NCBI GenBank assembly: GCA_007922305.1 | Contig: ML677343.1 | Span: forward strand, 30,262,933 to 30,326,932 | DNA from: Dermatemys mawii | Taxonomy: Eukaryota; Chordata; Testudines; Dermatemydidae | Length of the DNA: 64,000 nt | Direction: 5' to 3' | Translations under genes and position numbers: made by a program | The notes under the pieces: generated by a model | The model's database searches: none | What the model was told of the DNA's origin: nothing | Seen by the model: only the letters and a program-made list of their open reading frames with translations | In this document: piece after piece, positions 41,851-51,650 of the stretch | How the letters are laid out: every line of letters starts with the position of its first letter | Numbering within the stretch: the first letter of the stretch is position 1

Positions 41851-42713
41851 CCGTTCCCCAGTTTCAGTCAGATAGAGCATTCTTCTTTTCTCCGTGCCGT
41901 TAAAACACCTGTTGCCTTCCATGCCAGGGCCAGCTGCATTTCAGGGGTGGTCTGCCTACATATACGTCTATAAATAGGATCCTACGCTGCAGCTTTTATC
42001 TAGGCAAAGCTCCCAGTGGTGCAGAATAGGGCCGTGGTTCATAAGTTAGTGTGGGATCATTCCAGGAGAGAGGTTACATCACAAACCCCCCGGCTTTCTG
42101 GCCACTGGAGCAGCCAAATTCAGCCGTGAGGTAAGCAGGCTCCCACAGAAACGAGCGCCCAATATTGACCTAAGGAGTCATCCAGTCTCTGTTCTGCTTT
42201 CTCAGCTCTGTGCCTCTGGTCCCAGAGAGCACCCCTTCCCCCGCAGCGCGCAATCCAACGAAACCACAGCCCAGCCACACAGCCACATTGTACATGGAGA
42301 AAGAACCACTACTGCAGCTTATTATTTAAAGAGCATTAACGGGGCTCCAAGGCACTGGATCTCTTCCCTGCCAATGGGCTAACCACACACAAAACAGCTC
42401 TTAGGCCCTCCAGAAACAATCTCTTCACAGAAGGGAAGGGGTGAGTGCCAACCTTCCTCCACGGTCTCATAAAGGCCAGCAGGCCAGATTCCTTGTTTTT
42501 TCCTGCAATAACAGTCTTTTGCTTTTGGACAGGTATTTTCCTCGTTAAAAGATCCCAAAGCACTTTGCAAACTACAATCCCACACTGCCAGATTGCTGGC
42601 ATGTTAAATTTAAAAGAGCACAGAGGAATTTTTAAACTAAGGGCTGGGGGAAAGCAGACCGGTGCGGAAGTGCATGTGGTACAGACAGAGACATCCCTTC
42701 GGGGAGGATTTAT
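41851..42713. other. Unassigned noncoding sequence
   Basis: No gene. Moderately AT-rich between 42300 and 42660. The 131-codon minus-strand frame 42336-42731 is not similar to a known family. Confidence 0.3.
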
Positions 42714-43300
42714 GTACCGGGACCGGTCCAATTCAACATATTTGTAAACGATCTGGAAAAAGGGGCAAACAGGGAGGTGGCCAAGTTTGCAGATGATACA
42801 AAATGACTCCAGGAAGTTTAGTCCAAAGCTGACTGCAAGGAGTTACAAAGAGATTTCACAAAAATGGGTGACTGGACCACAAAATGGCAGATGTAACGTT
42901 TTAGATAATGCTTTCTTAGCCACTTGATCTTCGCTCTAAGGAGCTGAGAAGCAATGCTGATAAATGCAAAGTAACGTACATTGGAAATTTAATCCCAATT
43001 ATACGTATAAAATGGTGGGGTCTAAATTAGCTGTTACCACTCAAGAAAGAGATTGTGGAGTCATCGTGGATAGTTCTCTGAAAACATCCACTCAATGTGC
43101 AGCAGCAATCCAAAAAGTGAACAGTCTGTTAGGAACCATTAGGAAAGGGATACATTGTAAGACAGAAAATGCCATAATGCCATGGTATAAATCCATGGTA
43201 TGCCCACATCTTGAATATTGCGTGCAGTTTTGGCTGCCCCATCTCAAAAAACATATTAGCATCAGAAAAAGTACAGAGAAGGGCCACAAAAATTATTAGG
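42714..43300 (+). pseudogene. CR1 reverse transcriptase C-terminal fragment, broken
   Basis: In frame from 42720 the translation reads GPVQFNIFVNDLEKG and then KFADDTK, where FADD (42786-42797) is the catalytic RT motif C; a TGA stop follows at 42804-42806. After a U2-like insertion and a frame change, the frame 42964-43299 reads SKLAVTTQERDCGVIVDSSL, then KTSTQCAAAIQKVNSLLG and later MVCPHLEYCVQFWLPHLKK, the conserved thumb and C-terminal region of CR1-clade proteins (usual VRPHLEYCVQFWSPHL). Another frame change follows after about 43240, where the usual ELEKVQRRA segment is shortened. The RT fingers and the endonuclease domain are absent because of 5' truncation. Not functional. Confidence 0.92.
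42912..42955 (-). pseudogene. Possible truncated U2 snRNA retrocopy inside CR1
   Basis: About 44 bp here are absent from the expected CR1 sequence. On the minus strand the segment starts ATTGCTTCTCAGC and contains AAGATCAAGTG (42921-42931), like the 5' end of U2 snRNA (ATCGCTTCTCGGCC ... TAAGATCAAGTG). It ends in AAGAAAG, A-rich like a retrocopy tail. CR1 words resembling a target duplication flank it: AGATAATGC (42903-42911) and GATAAATGC (42959-42967). Only the first 35 or so nucleotides of U2 are represented and the middle is diverged, so chance similarity is not excluded. Confidence 0.45.
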
Positions 43301-43850
43301 GTCCCATATGAGGAGAAATTAAAAAGACTGGGACTGTTTAGCTAGGCAAAGAGACAACTTTGGAGGGATATGATGGAGATCTGTAAAATCATGACTGATG
43401 GGGAGAAGGTGAATAAAGAAGTGTTATTTATTCCTTCACATAACACATGAACAAAGGGTCACCCAATAAAATGAATAGGCAGCAAGTTTAAAACAAACAA
43501 AAGGAAGTATTTCTTCACACAACGCAGAGTCAGCCTGTAGAAGTCATTGCCAGGGGATGTTGTGAAGGTCTACCAGATTCAAAAAGAATTAGATAAATTC
43601 ATGGGTGATAGGTCTATCAATGGCTATTAGCCAAAATGGTTAGGAATGAAACTGCATCTTCTTGGTGTCCCTAAACCTCTCACTTCCAGAAGCTGGGACT
43701 GGACGACAGGGCATGGATCACTCAATAACTGCCCTGTTCTGGTCATTCCCTCTGAAACATCTGGCACTGGCCACTGTCAGAAGACAGGATACTGGGCTAG
43801 GTGGACCATTGGTTTGACCTAGTATGGCTGTTCTTATGGTCTTATGTTCA

Positions 43851-44699
43851 TTGAATGGGGACAGAATCTATTGTAATTAACGTAACACAGGTAAAAGATC
43901 TCAAAGAGTGTGGTCATTTATGCACTCCCTCATACAGACAGACCTGGCTCACTCACTGAGCCTCTGAAAAGCAACCACCTCTGGGGTGGAACATGACACT
44001 GCTTAGCAGAGGACGGCAACGTTGCACAACACTTTAGGACAAGAAATGCAAACAGTAGTCAACTGATTCGGCTCACATAGAGCCATATGTTCTGGAGCGC
44101 TTCCCTCACACACACCCCACAACGCTTCAGCAACCCTCTCTCTGTCTGAGGGTGGCTGGCTGCAACTGCCCGCCCACAACCTATAATTATCACTGAATGC
44201 AGGGGTCACCCAGGACACTCCCACCCTATCCATGCTACTCACGCAGCACCCCCAGACTAGGCATTTTCACATGCCCGCAGGGCAGCAGAAACCTGGGTAT
44301 CTCTTTCCACGCTTTCCTCTCCCTTTGGAAGCCATGGGCATCATTTTATTCTTCTGGAAGACGTAACGCAAACAACCACAACAGTGTCTGGGAGCAGGGC
44401 AGCCAATGAAAGACGGGATTCCCCAGTGCATCACCGCAAACACCCTGGCAAGGCTTCCTTTCCCTGTAATGGGAGCCTTCACCCCATAGCCCCCTTCAGC
44501 CAGAAAGCGATTTCCAAGCAGTTTGGTGTGCCTCCACGCCCCCGCCCCCCGCATGCGCTGACTGATGGCTAGAGGTACGAAAAGAACAGAATAATCCAGG
44601 GACGGGGGAGGCAGGAAGAGAGAGAGAGGAGCAAAAACATGTTGTAAAAGAAAAAAGGGGGGGAAAAGGAGGTTCAGAAAACCCTCTTAGAAGCCAGCT
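43851..44699. other. Unassigned noncoding sequence
   Basis: No gene. Ends in a purine-rich tract (44610-44672, GAGAGAGA, GTAAAAGAAAAAAGGGGGGG). Confidence 0.3.
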
Positions 44700-45030
44700 A
44701 TTCCCACGGCTTGTCTCTCATTACCGCCGCGCTGATATCCCTATTAATAGTACCAGTAAATCCTCCTCCCCAATTCGGGTCCATTTCTATAAATAATACA
44801 GAATCGTTTTATTTACTGACAGGTTGTAAAAGTATCAGGGAGAATAATGTGAAATCAGGAGCTTGTGAATAATTCATGCTGCCAGCTTAACACTCTCCTC
44901 TCCCTCGGCCTGCCCGTTTACTGGAGAGCACCTTAGGCCCAGGAATCCAATAAAACCAGGACTAACGACCTGGCACTAATTCTTTATCAATTGGGACTTT
45001 TACAGCTTAAAAAAAGGAGGAGGAAGAAAG
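44700..45030. promoter_or_regulatory. Candidate conserved noncoding element
   Basis: Repeat-free AT-rich island. A perfect MEF2-type match CTATAAATAA lies at 44787-44796. Other words are CCCTATTAATAGTACC, CGTTTTATTTACTGACAGG, GTGAATAATTCATGCTGCC and GGCACTAATTCTTTATCAAT. Enhancer-like; a muscle or neural role would be pure guesswork. Confidence 0.5.
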
Positions 45031-47084
45031 CGAGAGAAAGGCCCAGAGCCATGGAAAGAATATGCACCCTATGAAAAATGCATGGGCTCTTTGCAGGAGT
45101 GGGGCCACGGTGCATTCATCTCCGCCCAGCACCGTTCCTCGTGGTGCAGAAGGGCCCATTCGGAGCTGGACGTACCAGCTCCTACACCTTCGATGGCTGA
45201 TTCCTGGTATCTCCTAGGCTTTCCAAGAATGAGTATGAATTATGGAGCCTGCATTTGCACAGGCAGACAGCAGGGCTGTCACAATAAAACTCCCTCCCTG
45301 AAGGTTATTCTCTGCCGTGTATGAGATTCTCTAGCCCAGGTTTCTTCTCCCAGCAGGTAGCTTCCCTTAGCATACAGAGGAAGTTCAATTCCCCTTCGGC
45401 ACTGATGAAAGAGAAGCATGTTCATTCCACATGTATCACCCCTGGTACAAGCCCATCAGGGCACCAGGCTTTGCAGGCCCGCTGCTGCCCTCACGCGGAT
45501 GGGTACCGCACATGGGCAGCGAAGGGACGAGCAGTGCCAAGGATTGGGGATTAGACTACACCCTGTTCTCTGCCCGCTTTGCAGGGTTAAAACAGCAGCA
45601 ACTGCAGTACAAGAAGTATCACACGCACCCACCTCTCAGCCAGGCGTGCAAGCAGATTTTCACCCCGCAGACATGTTATCACGTGCACCATATATGACAC
45701 ACAAGTTGTGCACACGCACGCACAGCTGAAGTGAACCCGCGCAGCACGGAGGCAAGTACAAACCCCCGGAACTCCTCAAGGGTCGGCCTAAGGAATGGAA
45801 TTAAATGACGCGTGGCCCAGGCTTTCAGGGTGGCTTCCCCTCGCCCTGCAGCTCAGGGGCAGGAGGGTTCCCCCCTCGCTGACAGCTCCCAGAAACGAGA
45901 GCAGGGTGGGAGCCCTGCCCCACACTCTCTGAGGTTTTCCCAAGGAGAGGCTCGCTCCCCCAGGCTCTCCGGACTGACTGAGCTCGGACACATCACAGCT
46001 GGCAGTTTGCTCCACGGGAACCTCCCAGGGGTTGGTTCCCAGGGAGGCAGCAGTGCCTCTTGGAAGCTGAGCACCGAACACGGAAAGGCCTTAGGGACCA
46101 TCCCCAGCTCTCCACAGCCTTCCTGGGCCTTTCCAGGAACAATGACTCAACGCATGTTGCTGTCTGGGACTTGGCATGCAGCATCGCCAGAGCACCCTGG
46201 GCCTCCGGAGGGTCCCCGTGGCCCGCTACAGGCCCAGGAGGTCCCCCCACCCCCGCGTGATCAGGAGACAGCACTCTCGTGTCAGAAATACCGGCGTGGT
46301 GTGAGATCAGGCCCAGGGTAACGCTGTCCTTTCCCTAAAAGAGCCAAGGGGCAATGTACAGCTGGGGGCCTCATACAGTCTCTCTCTGCTCTGGCCTAAA
46401 GCCTTCCAGATGTGTTGGCCGTTCTCCCCAGCAGCCGCTCCAAGTGACTGTCAGGTGCCTGGAACAGCTGGGGTCAATTTGTTCAGCCCCCAGGGCCCTG
46501 GGAGGGGAAGGAAAGGTTCTGACTCACTGAACTGATATAGGATGGCCCTAAATCCCACAGACAGGGGCACCAGGCCTGCAGGCCCAACACATCACCCAAC
46601 CGTCAGCCCGTACCGCATGGCGGCACTGGCAGGGAGCTTGTCCCACGTGGCTAGCAAACCACTGGGCTGGCTACCCCACCCCAACACACACACCAATGCC
46701 CCTGATGGTCCTGCTCATTCCGCAAGAGGAAACTGGAGTCTTCCTCCTTCCTGTGCTTGTAAATGAAGCTCAGGAGGGCCTGGGTTTGTTCCTGTGTAGG
46801 ACCTACACCAAGCGCCGTGTGTGTTTGGGGGGTGAACGATCTTTGTCAGCCACCACCCACGGGATGGCAGGAGACGAGCCAGTCGCCTGCTCGGGTCCAA
46901 CATGCAGCTCTCTGAGGAAGCGAGAGGAAGCAGTCCCAGGGGGTGGAGAAATGCAGGGGACTTCTCAGCCCAGCCCTCTCATCACAAAAGCCACCAGCTG
47001 TACCTAACCGCGGGGCTGGGGACCTCCACAGAGTGGCCAAGGACAGGGCAGGCCCGGCCCTGGGGCAGTTACTGCTGTTTAAAG
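45031..47084. other. Unassigned GC-rich sequence
   Basis: A 169-codon plus-strand frame (45812-46321) and its antisense partners are Pro/Gly/Ser-rich and lack domains. Short ACGCAC low-complexity sequence occurs at about 45710-45722. Confidence 0.3.
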
Positions 47085-47195
47085 GTTCTATTTGTGATCG
47101 TGTGGTAGCACCTCAGGACCTCAGTGAGAGCCCAGGCCCGCCCTGCGCTGGGTGCAGATACGGACTGTAGGTCCCTGCCTGGAAGAGCGGGCGCT
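47085..47195 (+). repeat. Reptile interspersed repeat
   Basis: TCTATTTGTGATCGTGTGGT, AGCACCTCAGGACCTCAGTG, AGAGCCCAGGCCCGCCCTGC, GCTGGGTGCAGATACG and GTCCCTGCCTGGAAGAGCG follow the same family as at 30640 and 24718. Confidence 0.7.
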
Positions 47196-48569
47196 ACCAC
47201 AGCACACATCGGTAACGAAGCAGATGCCTTCAGTCTCCAGGGCTGTCAAGCCTGCAGCTCCCACCAGCATTACACACCCCAGGCCCACACAATCTCCAGC
47301 ACCGGAGTTTGCACCCGCGCACAATCACACGCCTGGAGCCACATGGGAGAATGTGTCTGCACCCTCGGGCGTGTGCGCCCAGAATCTCCTGCCTGCGCGC
47401 ACCCAAGCGGACAGAACCTCTTCTCCCCACACCCCTGTCAACACAACCTGGGAGCTCCCGTATCCTGACCCCCCACCCCACCCCACCAAGGGGCTCCCTC
47501 ATGTCCTGTGCTGGGCGCTCTGCGCTCCTCAGCCCAGTGAGGGGCGTGTGTTTGCTTTAGCCAGAGCTCCCAGTTCCATTCCTGACCTCGGCCTCTGCCT
47601 GCCCCCCCCCAACCCCCTCCCAGAGGCTGGGAATACTGCGGAGGCGACACAAGCCAGGGGAGAGGGAGTGACCCGACAGCTGATTTAGGAGCAGCAGCCG
47701 CACTGATGGATTGGGTCCTTGTGAGGAGGCGGCGGAGAGAGGCATGTCCCGCGTTCCAAGCGAAGTCCGTTCCCTCCCCCTCGCGTTGACTCAGAGATGA
47801 CCTGAGCGTCATCTAGCTCCAAGTCCAGGGGGCCCTGGATCAGGGGGTTTCTTCCACCCATTAAGCACCACAGCGGAATAGAGGGGAACTGAGGGGAGTG
47901 TGGCACCAGGGCACGCCCGGGGCGTTCCCAGGAGGAGACTGGCACTGGGGGCACAGGCCACCCGTACTGGGATGGGAGGAGATGGAGCCCTGGTCTTGTC
48001 CCCTCGCAGCAGGGGCATCTTCCCCTGTGGCTCCCGTCTGGCCATACGGTTCAGCCCCAGCACGCAGAGGATCCGGGAGCAGAGTGTGCTGTGGGCTGCC
48101 AGACAGAGGCCCTGCTCCCCCCGAGAGCCCTAGGCCAGCGCCACACGGGCAGCCTCACGACAGGAACCCAGATGCTAGGGAGACGGGCATGGAAGCCACA
48201 GACAGATTCAGACCAAGGAGAGAGGCAGCCCTGCCTGCGGGCCCTGGAGCAGCCTCTCTGATGGAAGGAGCCGGGGAGAGAAAGCCCAGGATCCTGCCTG
48301 TATGAACTGGCGGGTAAGGGGCAGCAGGACAGCACCTCTGCAGAGCTCTGTCCCCAGCCAGAGAAAAGCTCAGTCCCCAAAGGGTTAACTTCAGCAAAGA
48401 GACCCAGATAAGCAGAGTGGCTAATCCCTGAGCCCTTTGACAACCTGATACCAGGCTCACAGAGAGCATTATTGTCCCTGGCCCTGCCAAGGAAGGAAGC
48501 AGGGCAAGTTGGGGGGGGGGAAGGGAGGGAGGGAGCGGGTACCTCCCTCTGCAGCCGGCGCCCCCTTAG
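47196..48569. other. Unassigned GC-rich sequence
   Basis: CpG-containing, C-rich sequence with a G-run at 48511-48520. Open frames of up to 187 codons on both strands are mutually overlapping and lack domains. Confidence 0.3.
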
Positions 48570-48840
48570 AACAATACCTAGCCTCCGTGGTTTTGATGTG
48601 CAGTACAAAGCCAAGAGAGCTTTCCATGTAACATGATAAAAGCAAGTCCCCAGCTAGCACAATTATTTGATAATTCTCCCTTAACACCCATCAAATTAAA
48701 GCAATGTCCAAGGGCTGCCTGAAGTGGCACTGATAGGTATTAAACTTTAATGAGATTTAATGGCTCTGGCCTACTTTTTAAGCGCTTGGGCCTACACTTA
48801 TGAACATTTAATTTCCCCGGCCCTGACCTCTTTTCTTCTC
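48570..48840. promoter_or_regulatory. Candidate conserved noncoding element
   Basis: Repeat-free, AT-rich and motif-dense: GTAACATGATAAAAGC, ATTATTTGATAATTCTCCC (48662-48680), CATCAAATTAAAGCAATG, GGTATTAAACTTTAATGAG and GAACATTTAATTTCCCC. Homeodomain- and SOX-like words repeat through the block. The contrast with the GC-rich left flank is abrupt. Confidence 0.5.
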
Positions 48841-49019
48841 TCTTGGTTTATCTTCTCTCTGTTGCCCCCGCCCAGCCCCTCTTTTCACAGCTCCCTCCCC
48901 GCTTCCACACGCAGCTGGTTTATGTTAGTGTTACCAGCCTTCTGCAAACCAGACCAGTCCACCGCATGTCACAGGCAATTGGGCGTGAGGCTCGGCAGGC
49001 TGGCTGATATTAATCTCCC

Positions 49020-49260
49020 TGCACTTAGTGACTGAATGTTGATTCTATCAGGGAGCTGGGGGCAAGGGGAGGGGGAAGAGAAACACAAAAAATGTGATTC
49101 GATAGCAGCAAAAGCAGACGAATTTATGGAATAATTCAATTTGCTCCCAGAATGACATTATGCTGCAGGTCGGATCAGAGCAAGAGCCGGGCCCCTCTGC
49201 CCTGCGGTTTGATTCCCTCTCAGGTCTCTTGTTTAATTTTAAGTTCTTCTTAATCTCCTC
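49020..49260. promoter_or_regulatory. Candidate conserved noncoding element
   Basis: GAATGTTGATTCTATCAGGG, AAAATGTGATTCGATAGCAG, GAATTTATGGAATAATTCAA, CAGAATGACATTATGCTGC and TTTAATTTTAAGTTCTTC are AT-rich with TGATTC/GATAG-type words. It lies about 200 bp from the previous island; the two may be one regulatory module. Confidence 0.45.
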
Positions 49261-50164
49261 CCTCCAATTGCGCCCCTCTTCCCCCCCACCCCAACTTGCT
49301 TCTCCTGCCTGCCCCCCAGCCCCACACACACTTCAGGCAGCAGAATTTGAGGTGCGACTCCTAAGGAAACACACTCCCTGGGGCATCCTGGCTGCTGTGC
49401 CTCGGGTTAAACCTCCGGCCATTACTGGAAATGCCACCGGATCTGGCAAATTCAGAAGGTTAAATCCTAAATATCCCAGGGATTGAATGTAATTTAGTCT
49501 TGTCTGTGGGCTTGGTGCCGGCCAGCTAAGCTCGCTGCTGCCCTCTAGTGTGCAAAGGACACGAGGTCCCTTGTCTTAACCTGCCCCAGCAGATCTAGAA
49601 AGGACGATGGATGAAATTTACACAGGCCGGTACTAAAATCTGCCACAGGGAACTGGCTGCAGCCACAGCTTCTGGACGGAGGAAGCCGAGATCATCTGGC
49701 TGCACCAGCACAGAGCGGGGATGAAGCTCAGCCTTTCACCCAGCTTTTCTCAATGGTCCCTGGATGATCTCGGGCAGGGCACCCTTCCCTCTGCAATTCA
49801 CAGCCCTCCCGAGTGCCAGGAGGCTCCGGAACAGGACTGCCAGAATGGCACCGCTCTGCTCTTGTGAATCACAGTCATATCTGCCCTGAGGGATCCAGGT
49901 GGTGAGTGCTGTGGAGATATCCCAGACAGACCGACCGACCCACCTAAGACAGACCACAAAACATCACGGAGTTTGTATTACTTCTGCCAGCCACATGGAG
50001 CCTCATCACAAATCTGGAGCAAGGAATCAGGGGCTGCCTGCTCCACACCCCCTCAGCAGTGTCATCTGTTGGGGGAAGTGTGATTTGAGAGCATCTGACA
50101 GTCCCACTTTGCACAGCCTAAGTGATGATGCTGAGGGTGGGGGGGCAAGGCTGAAGAGAAGGGA
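49261..50164. other. Unassigned noncoding sequence
   Basis: Nothing recognised. Small AT-richer patches at 49400-49500 without clear motifs. Confidence 0.3.
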
Positions 50165-50410
50165 CGGTTTGATGGCTAAGGTGCATGACTGGGAATTGGG
50201 GTTGCTGGATCAGTGACTCTGCCACCGACCTGCTACATGACCTCTATCAAATCTCTTTGCCATTCTGTGCCTCATTTTCCCCATCTGTCAATTGGGAATG
50301 ACAATCCTTACCTCCGTCCTGGGGGAAGGGAGGCTGGGAGGCCTAATTCACTGGTGTTTGCCAAGTTCTTTGAGATCCTCAAATGGAAAGGGCTGTTATC
50401 AGTAGTTGAA
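50165..50410 (+). repeat. MIR-type SINE, near full length
   Basis: GATGGCTAAGGTGCATGACT, GGGAATTGGGGTTGCTGGAT, CTGCCACCGACCTGCTACAT, CCTCATTTTCCCCATCTGTC and the tail TTCTTTGAGATCCTCAAATG plus AAAGGGCTGTTATC. The tail form with GAGATCCTC is the version I associate with reptile copies. Confidence 0.88.
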
Positions 50411-51109
50411 AATGATTCTGCCAGAGACTTTCACTGGATTGCCCCTCCCATCATTTATTTGTTATATTTGTTGTTTGCACTAAGATCTGCTCCTTGGCTC
50501 CCTTGCAGAGGGTCAAATGCTTCTGCAAAGTGACAGCGCAGTCTTCTTCAAAGCCCCCGAGCACAGGGTTTGCAGAAGCAGGACAACTCCTCCAAGAGCA
50601 GAGGCTCCGTGTCCGTGCACTGGTCTCTAGTGATGAGGCCAGAGACATGCCAGGACAGGGTCCCGTGGCTCCTCTCTGTGGCACCAGTGCAGAGTCTGCA
50701 GATTCCCCGGAGTTGCCTTTCAGAATTTCCCACAAGGCATCTGAATCGAGGCTGAGCGCCTGCGGCAGGGTTACATGGAGGAACCCGGGGAGGGGGGGGT
50801 CTATTATGCTCGAGTCCACTTAGATTCAGCGGCCCGGGCCCGTGCTACCAGGTGTACAGCACACTACTGCAGGGGGGCACAAGCTGACGCAAATCAAGGC
50901 TATACTGGTGCCTGCCCTATCCGCCAGGATTGCACCGGGGCTCTCAAACCAGAGGGGCGGTAACAAACGCGTCCTCTCCACATTCAAAGACCAACGGGGT
51001 AATTTGATAAAAGCCCACGGCAGCCTTCCCGAAAGCACCTCTCCTGCCACGCGTGCTGGCCCCCTCCCTTGTCTTTGCCAGAACATTTCTAGAACCGATA
51101 ATACACAGC
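50411..51109. other. Unassigned noncoding sequence
   Basis: No gene; nothing recognised. Confidence 0.3.
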
Positions 51110-51300
51110 ACTCACACGTCACAGGAACTCATTAATCCTCAGAGCACCATGGGAGGGGAGCAAGGTATTCACATCAGATGGGGGGAAACTGAGGCACGGA
51201 GAGGGGCAATGACTTGCCCAAAGCTGGTCAGCGAGTCAATGGCAAAGCCGGAAACAGAAACCACGGTCTGTAGATTTCTAGGCCTCTCTGTTCATCCTCC
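51110..51300 (-). repeat. MIR-type SINE (antisense)
   Basis: GGGGAAACTGAGGCACGGAG, AATGACTTGCCCAAAGCTGG, TCAGCGAGTCAATGGCAAAG and CCGGAAACAGAAACCACGG follow antisense MIR. Left of this, AGGAACTCATTAATCCTCAG (51122-51141) fits the diverged 3' half. Confidence 0.9.
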
Positions 51301-51489
51301 TTGGCCAAACCACGGCCTCTTCCGGAAAGCCTTCCAGCGACCCCCGCTCCACAACTCACCAGTGCAGGGGAGGAGTTGCTGAGATGCAAAGGCATGGTAA
51401 TAAAGGGGAACGTTATCAATTCCCTGCAGAGGCAGGAGCCTGCGTTGAGCCAGGGAGGAGGAAGGCAGGGGAGGGGGAAGTGGAGCTAA
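51301..51489. other. Unassigned spacer
   Basis: Nothing recognised between the MIR and the next island. Confidence 0.3.
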
Positions 51490-51650
51490 CCCAACCTTAA
51501 CCCAGAGATCACTTATCATTCAGGCTGCATCACGCATCTTGAAAGTGCAGACACAAAAATGTAATGTCATAACATTCGCAGTTCAATAACCTTTGCTTCG
51601 CGAGACGGCTTGAACTGTCAGAGGAGCCAGGAGGTAAATATTTCAACGCA
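51490..51650. promoter_or_regulatory. Candidate conserved noncoding element
   Basis: GAGATCACTTATCATTCAGG, CAAAAATGTAATGTCATAAC, GCAGTTCAATAACCTTTGC and GGAGGTAAATATTTCAACGC in 160 bp of repeat-free sequence with intact CpGs (TTCGCGAGACGGC). Enhancer-like texture. Confidence 0.45.

Larger units (their letters stand above)
42714..43850 (+). mobile_element. CR1 LINE, 5'-truncated, 3' 1.1 kb
   Basis: Contains the C-terminal part of the CR1 reverse transcriptase followed by the 3' UTR (GGCAGCAAGTTTAAAACAAA, GGAAGTATTTCTTCACACAA, TAGATAAATTCATGGGTGAT, GACAGGATACTGGGCTAGGT, GACCTAGTATGGCTGTTCTT). It ends in the short terminal repeat TTCTTATGGTCTTATGTTC, the tail form known from turtle CR1. The 5' truncation inside the RT domain is typical of target-primed reverse transcription. 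Several small deletions and one insertion (42912-42955) are present, so the copy is old and inactive. Target duplication was not identified. Confidence 0.95.

Noticed and set aside
41357..41922. Repetitive Trp/Gly-rich and Pro/Ser-rich frames
   Set aside because: Products of the degenerate minisatellite at 41565-41850, not a repeat protein.
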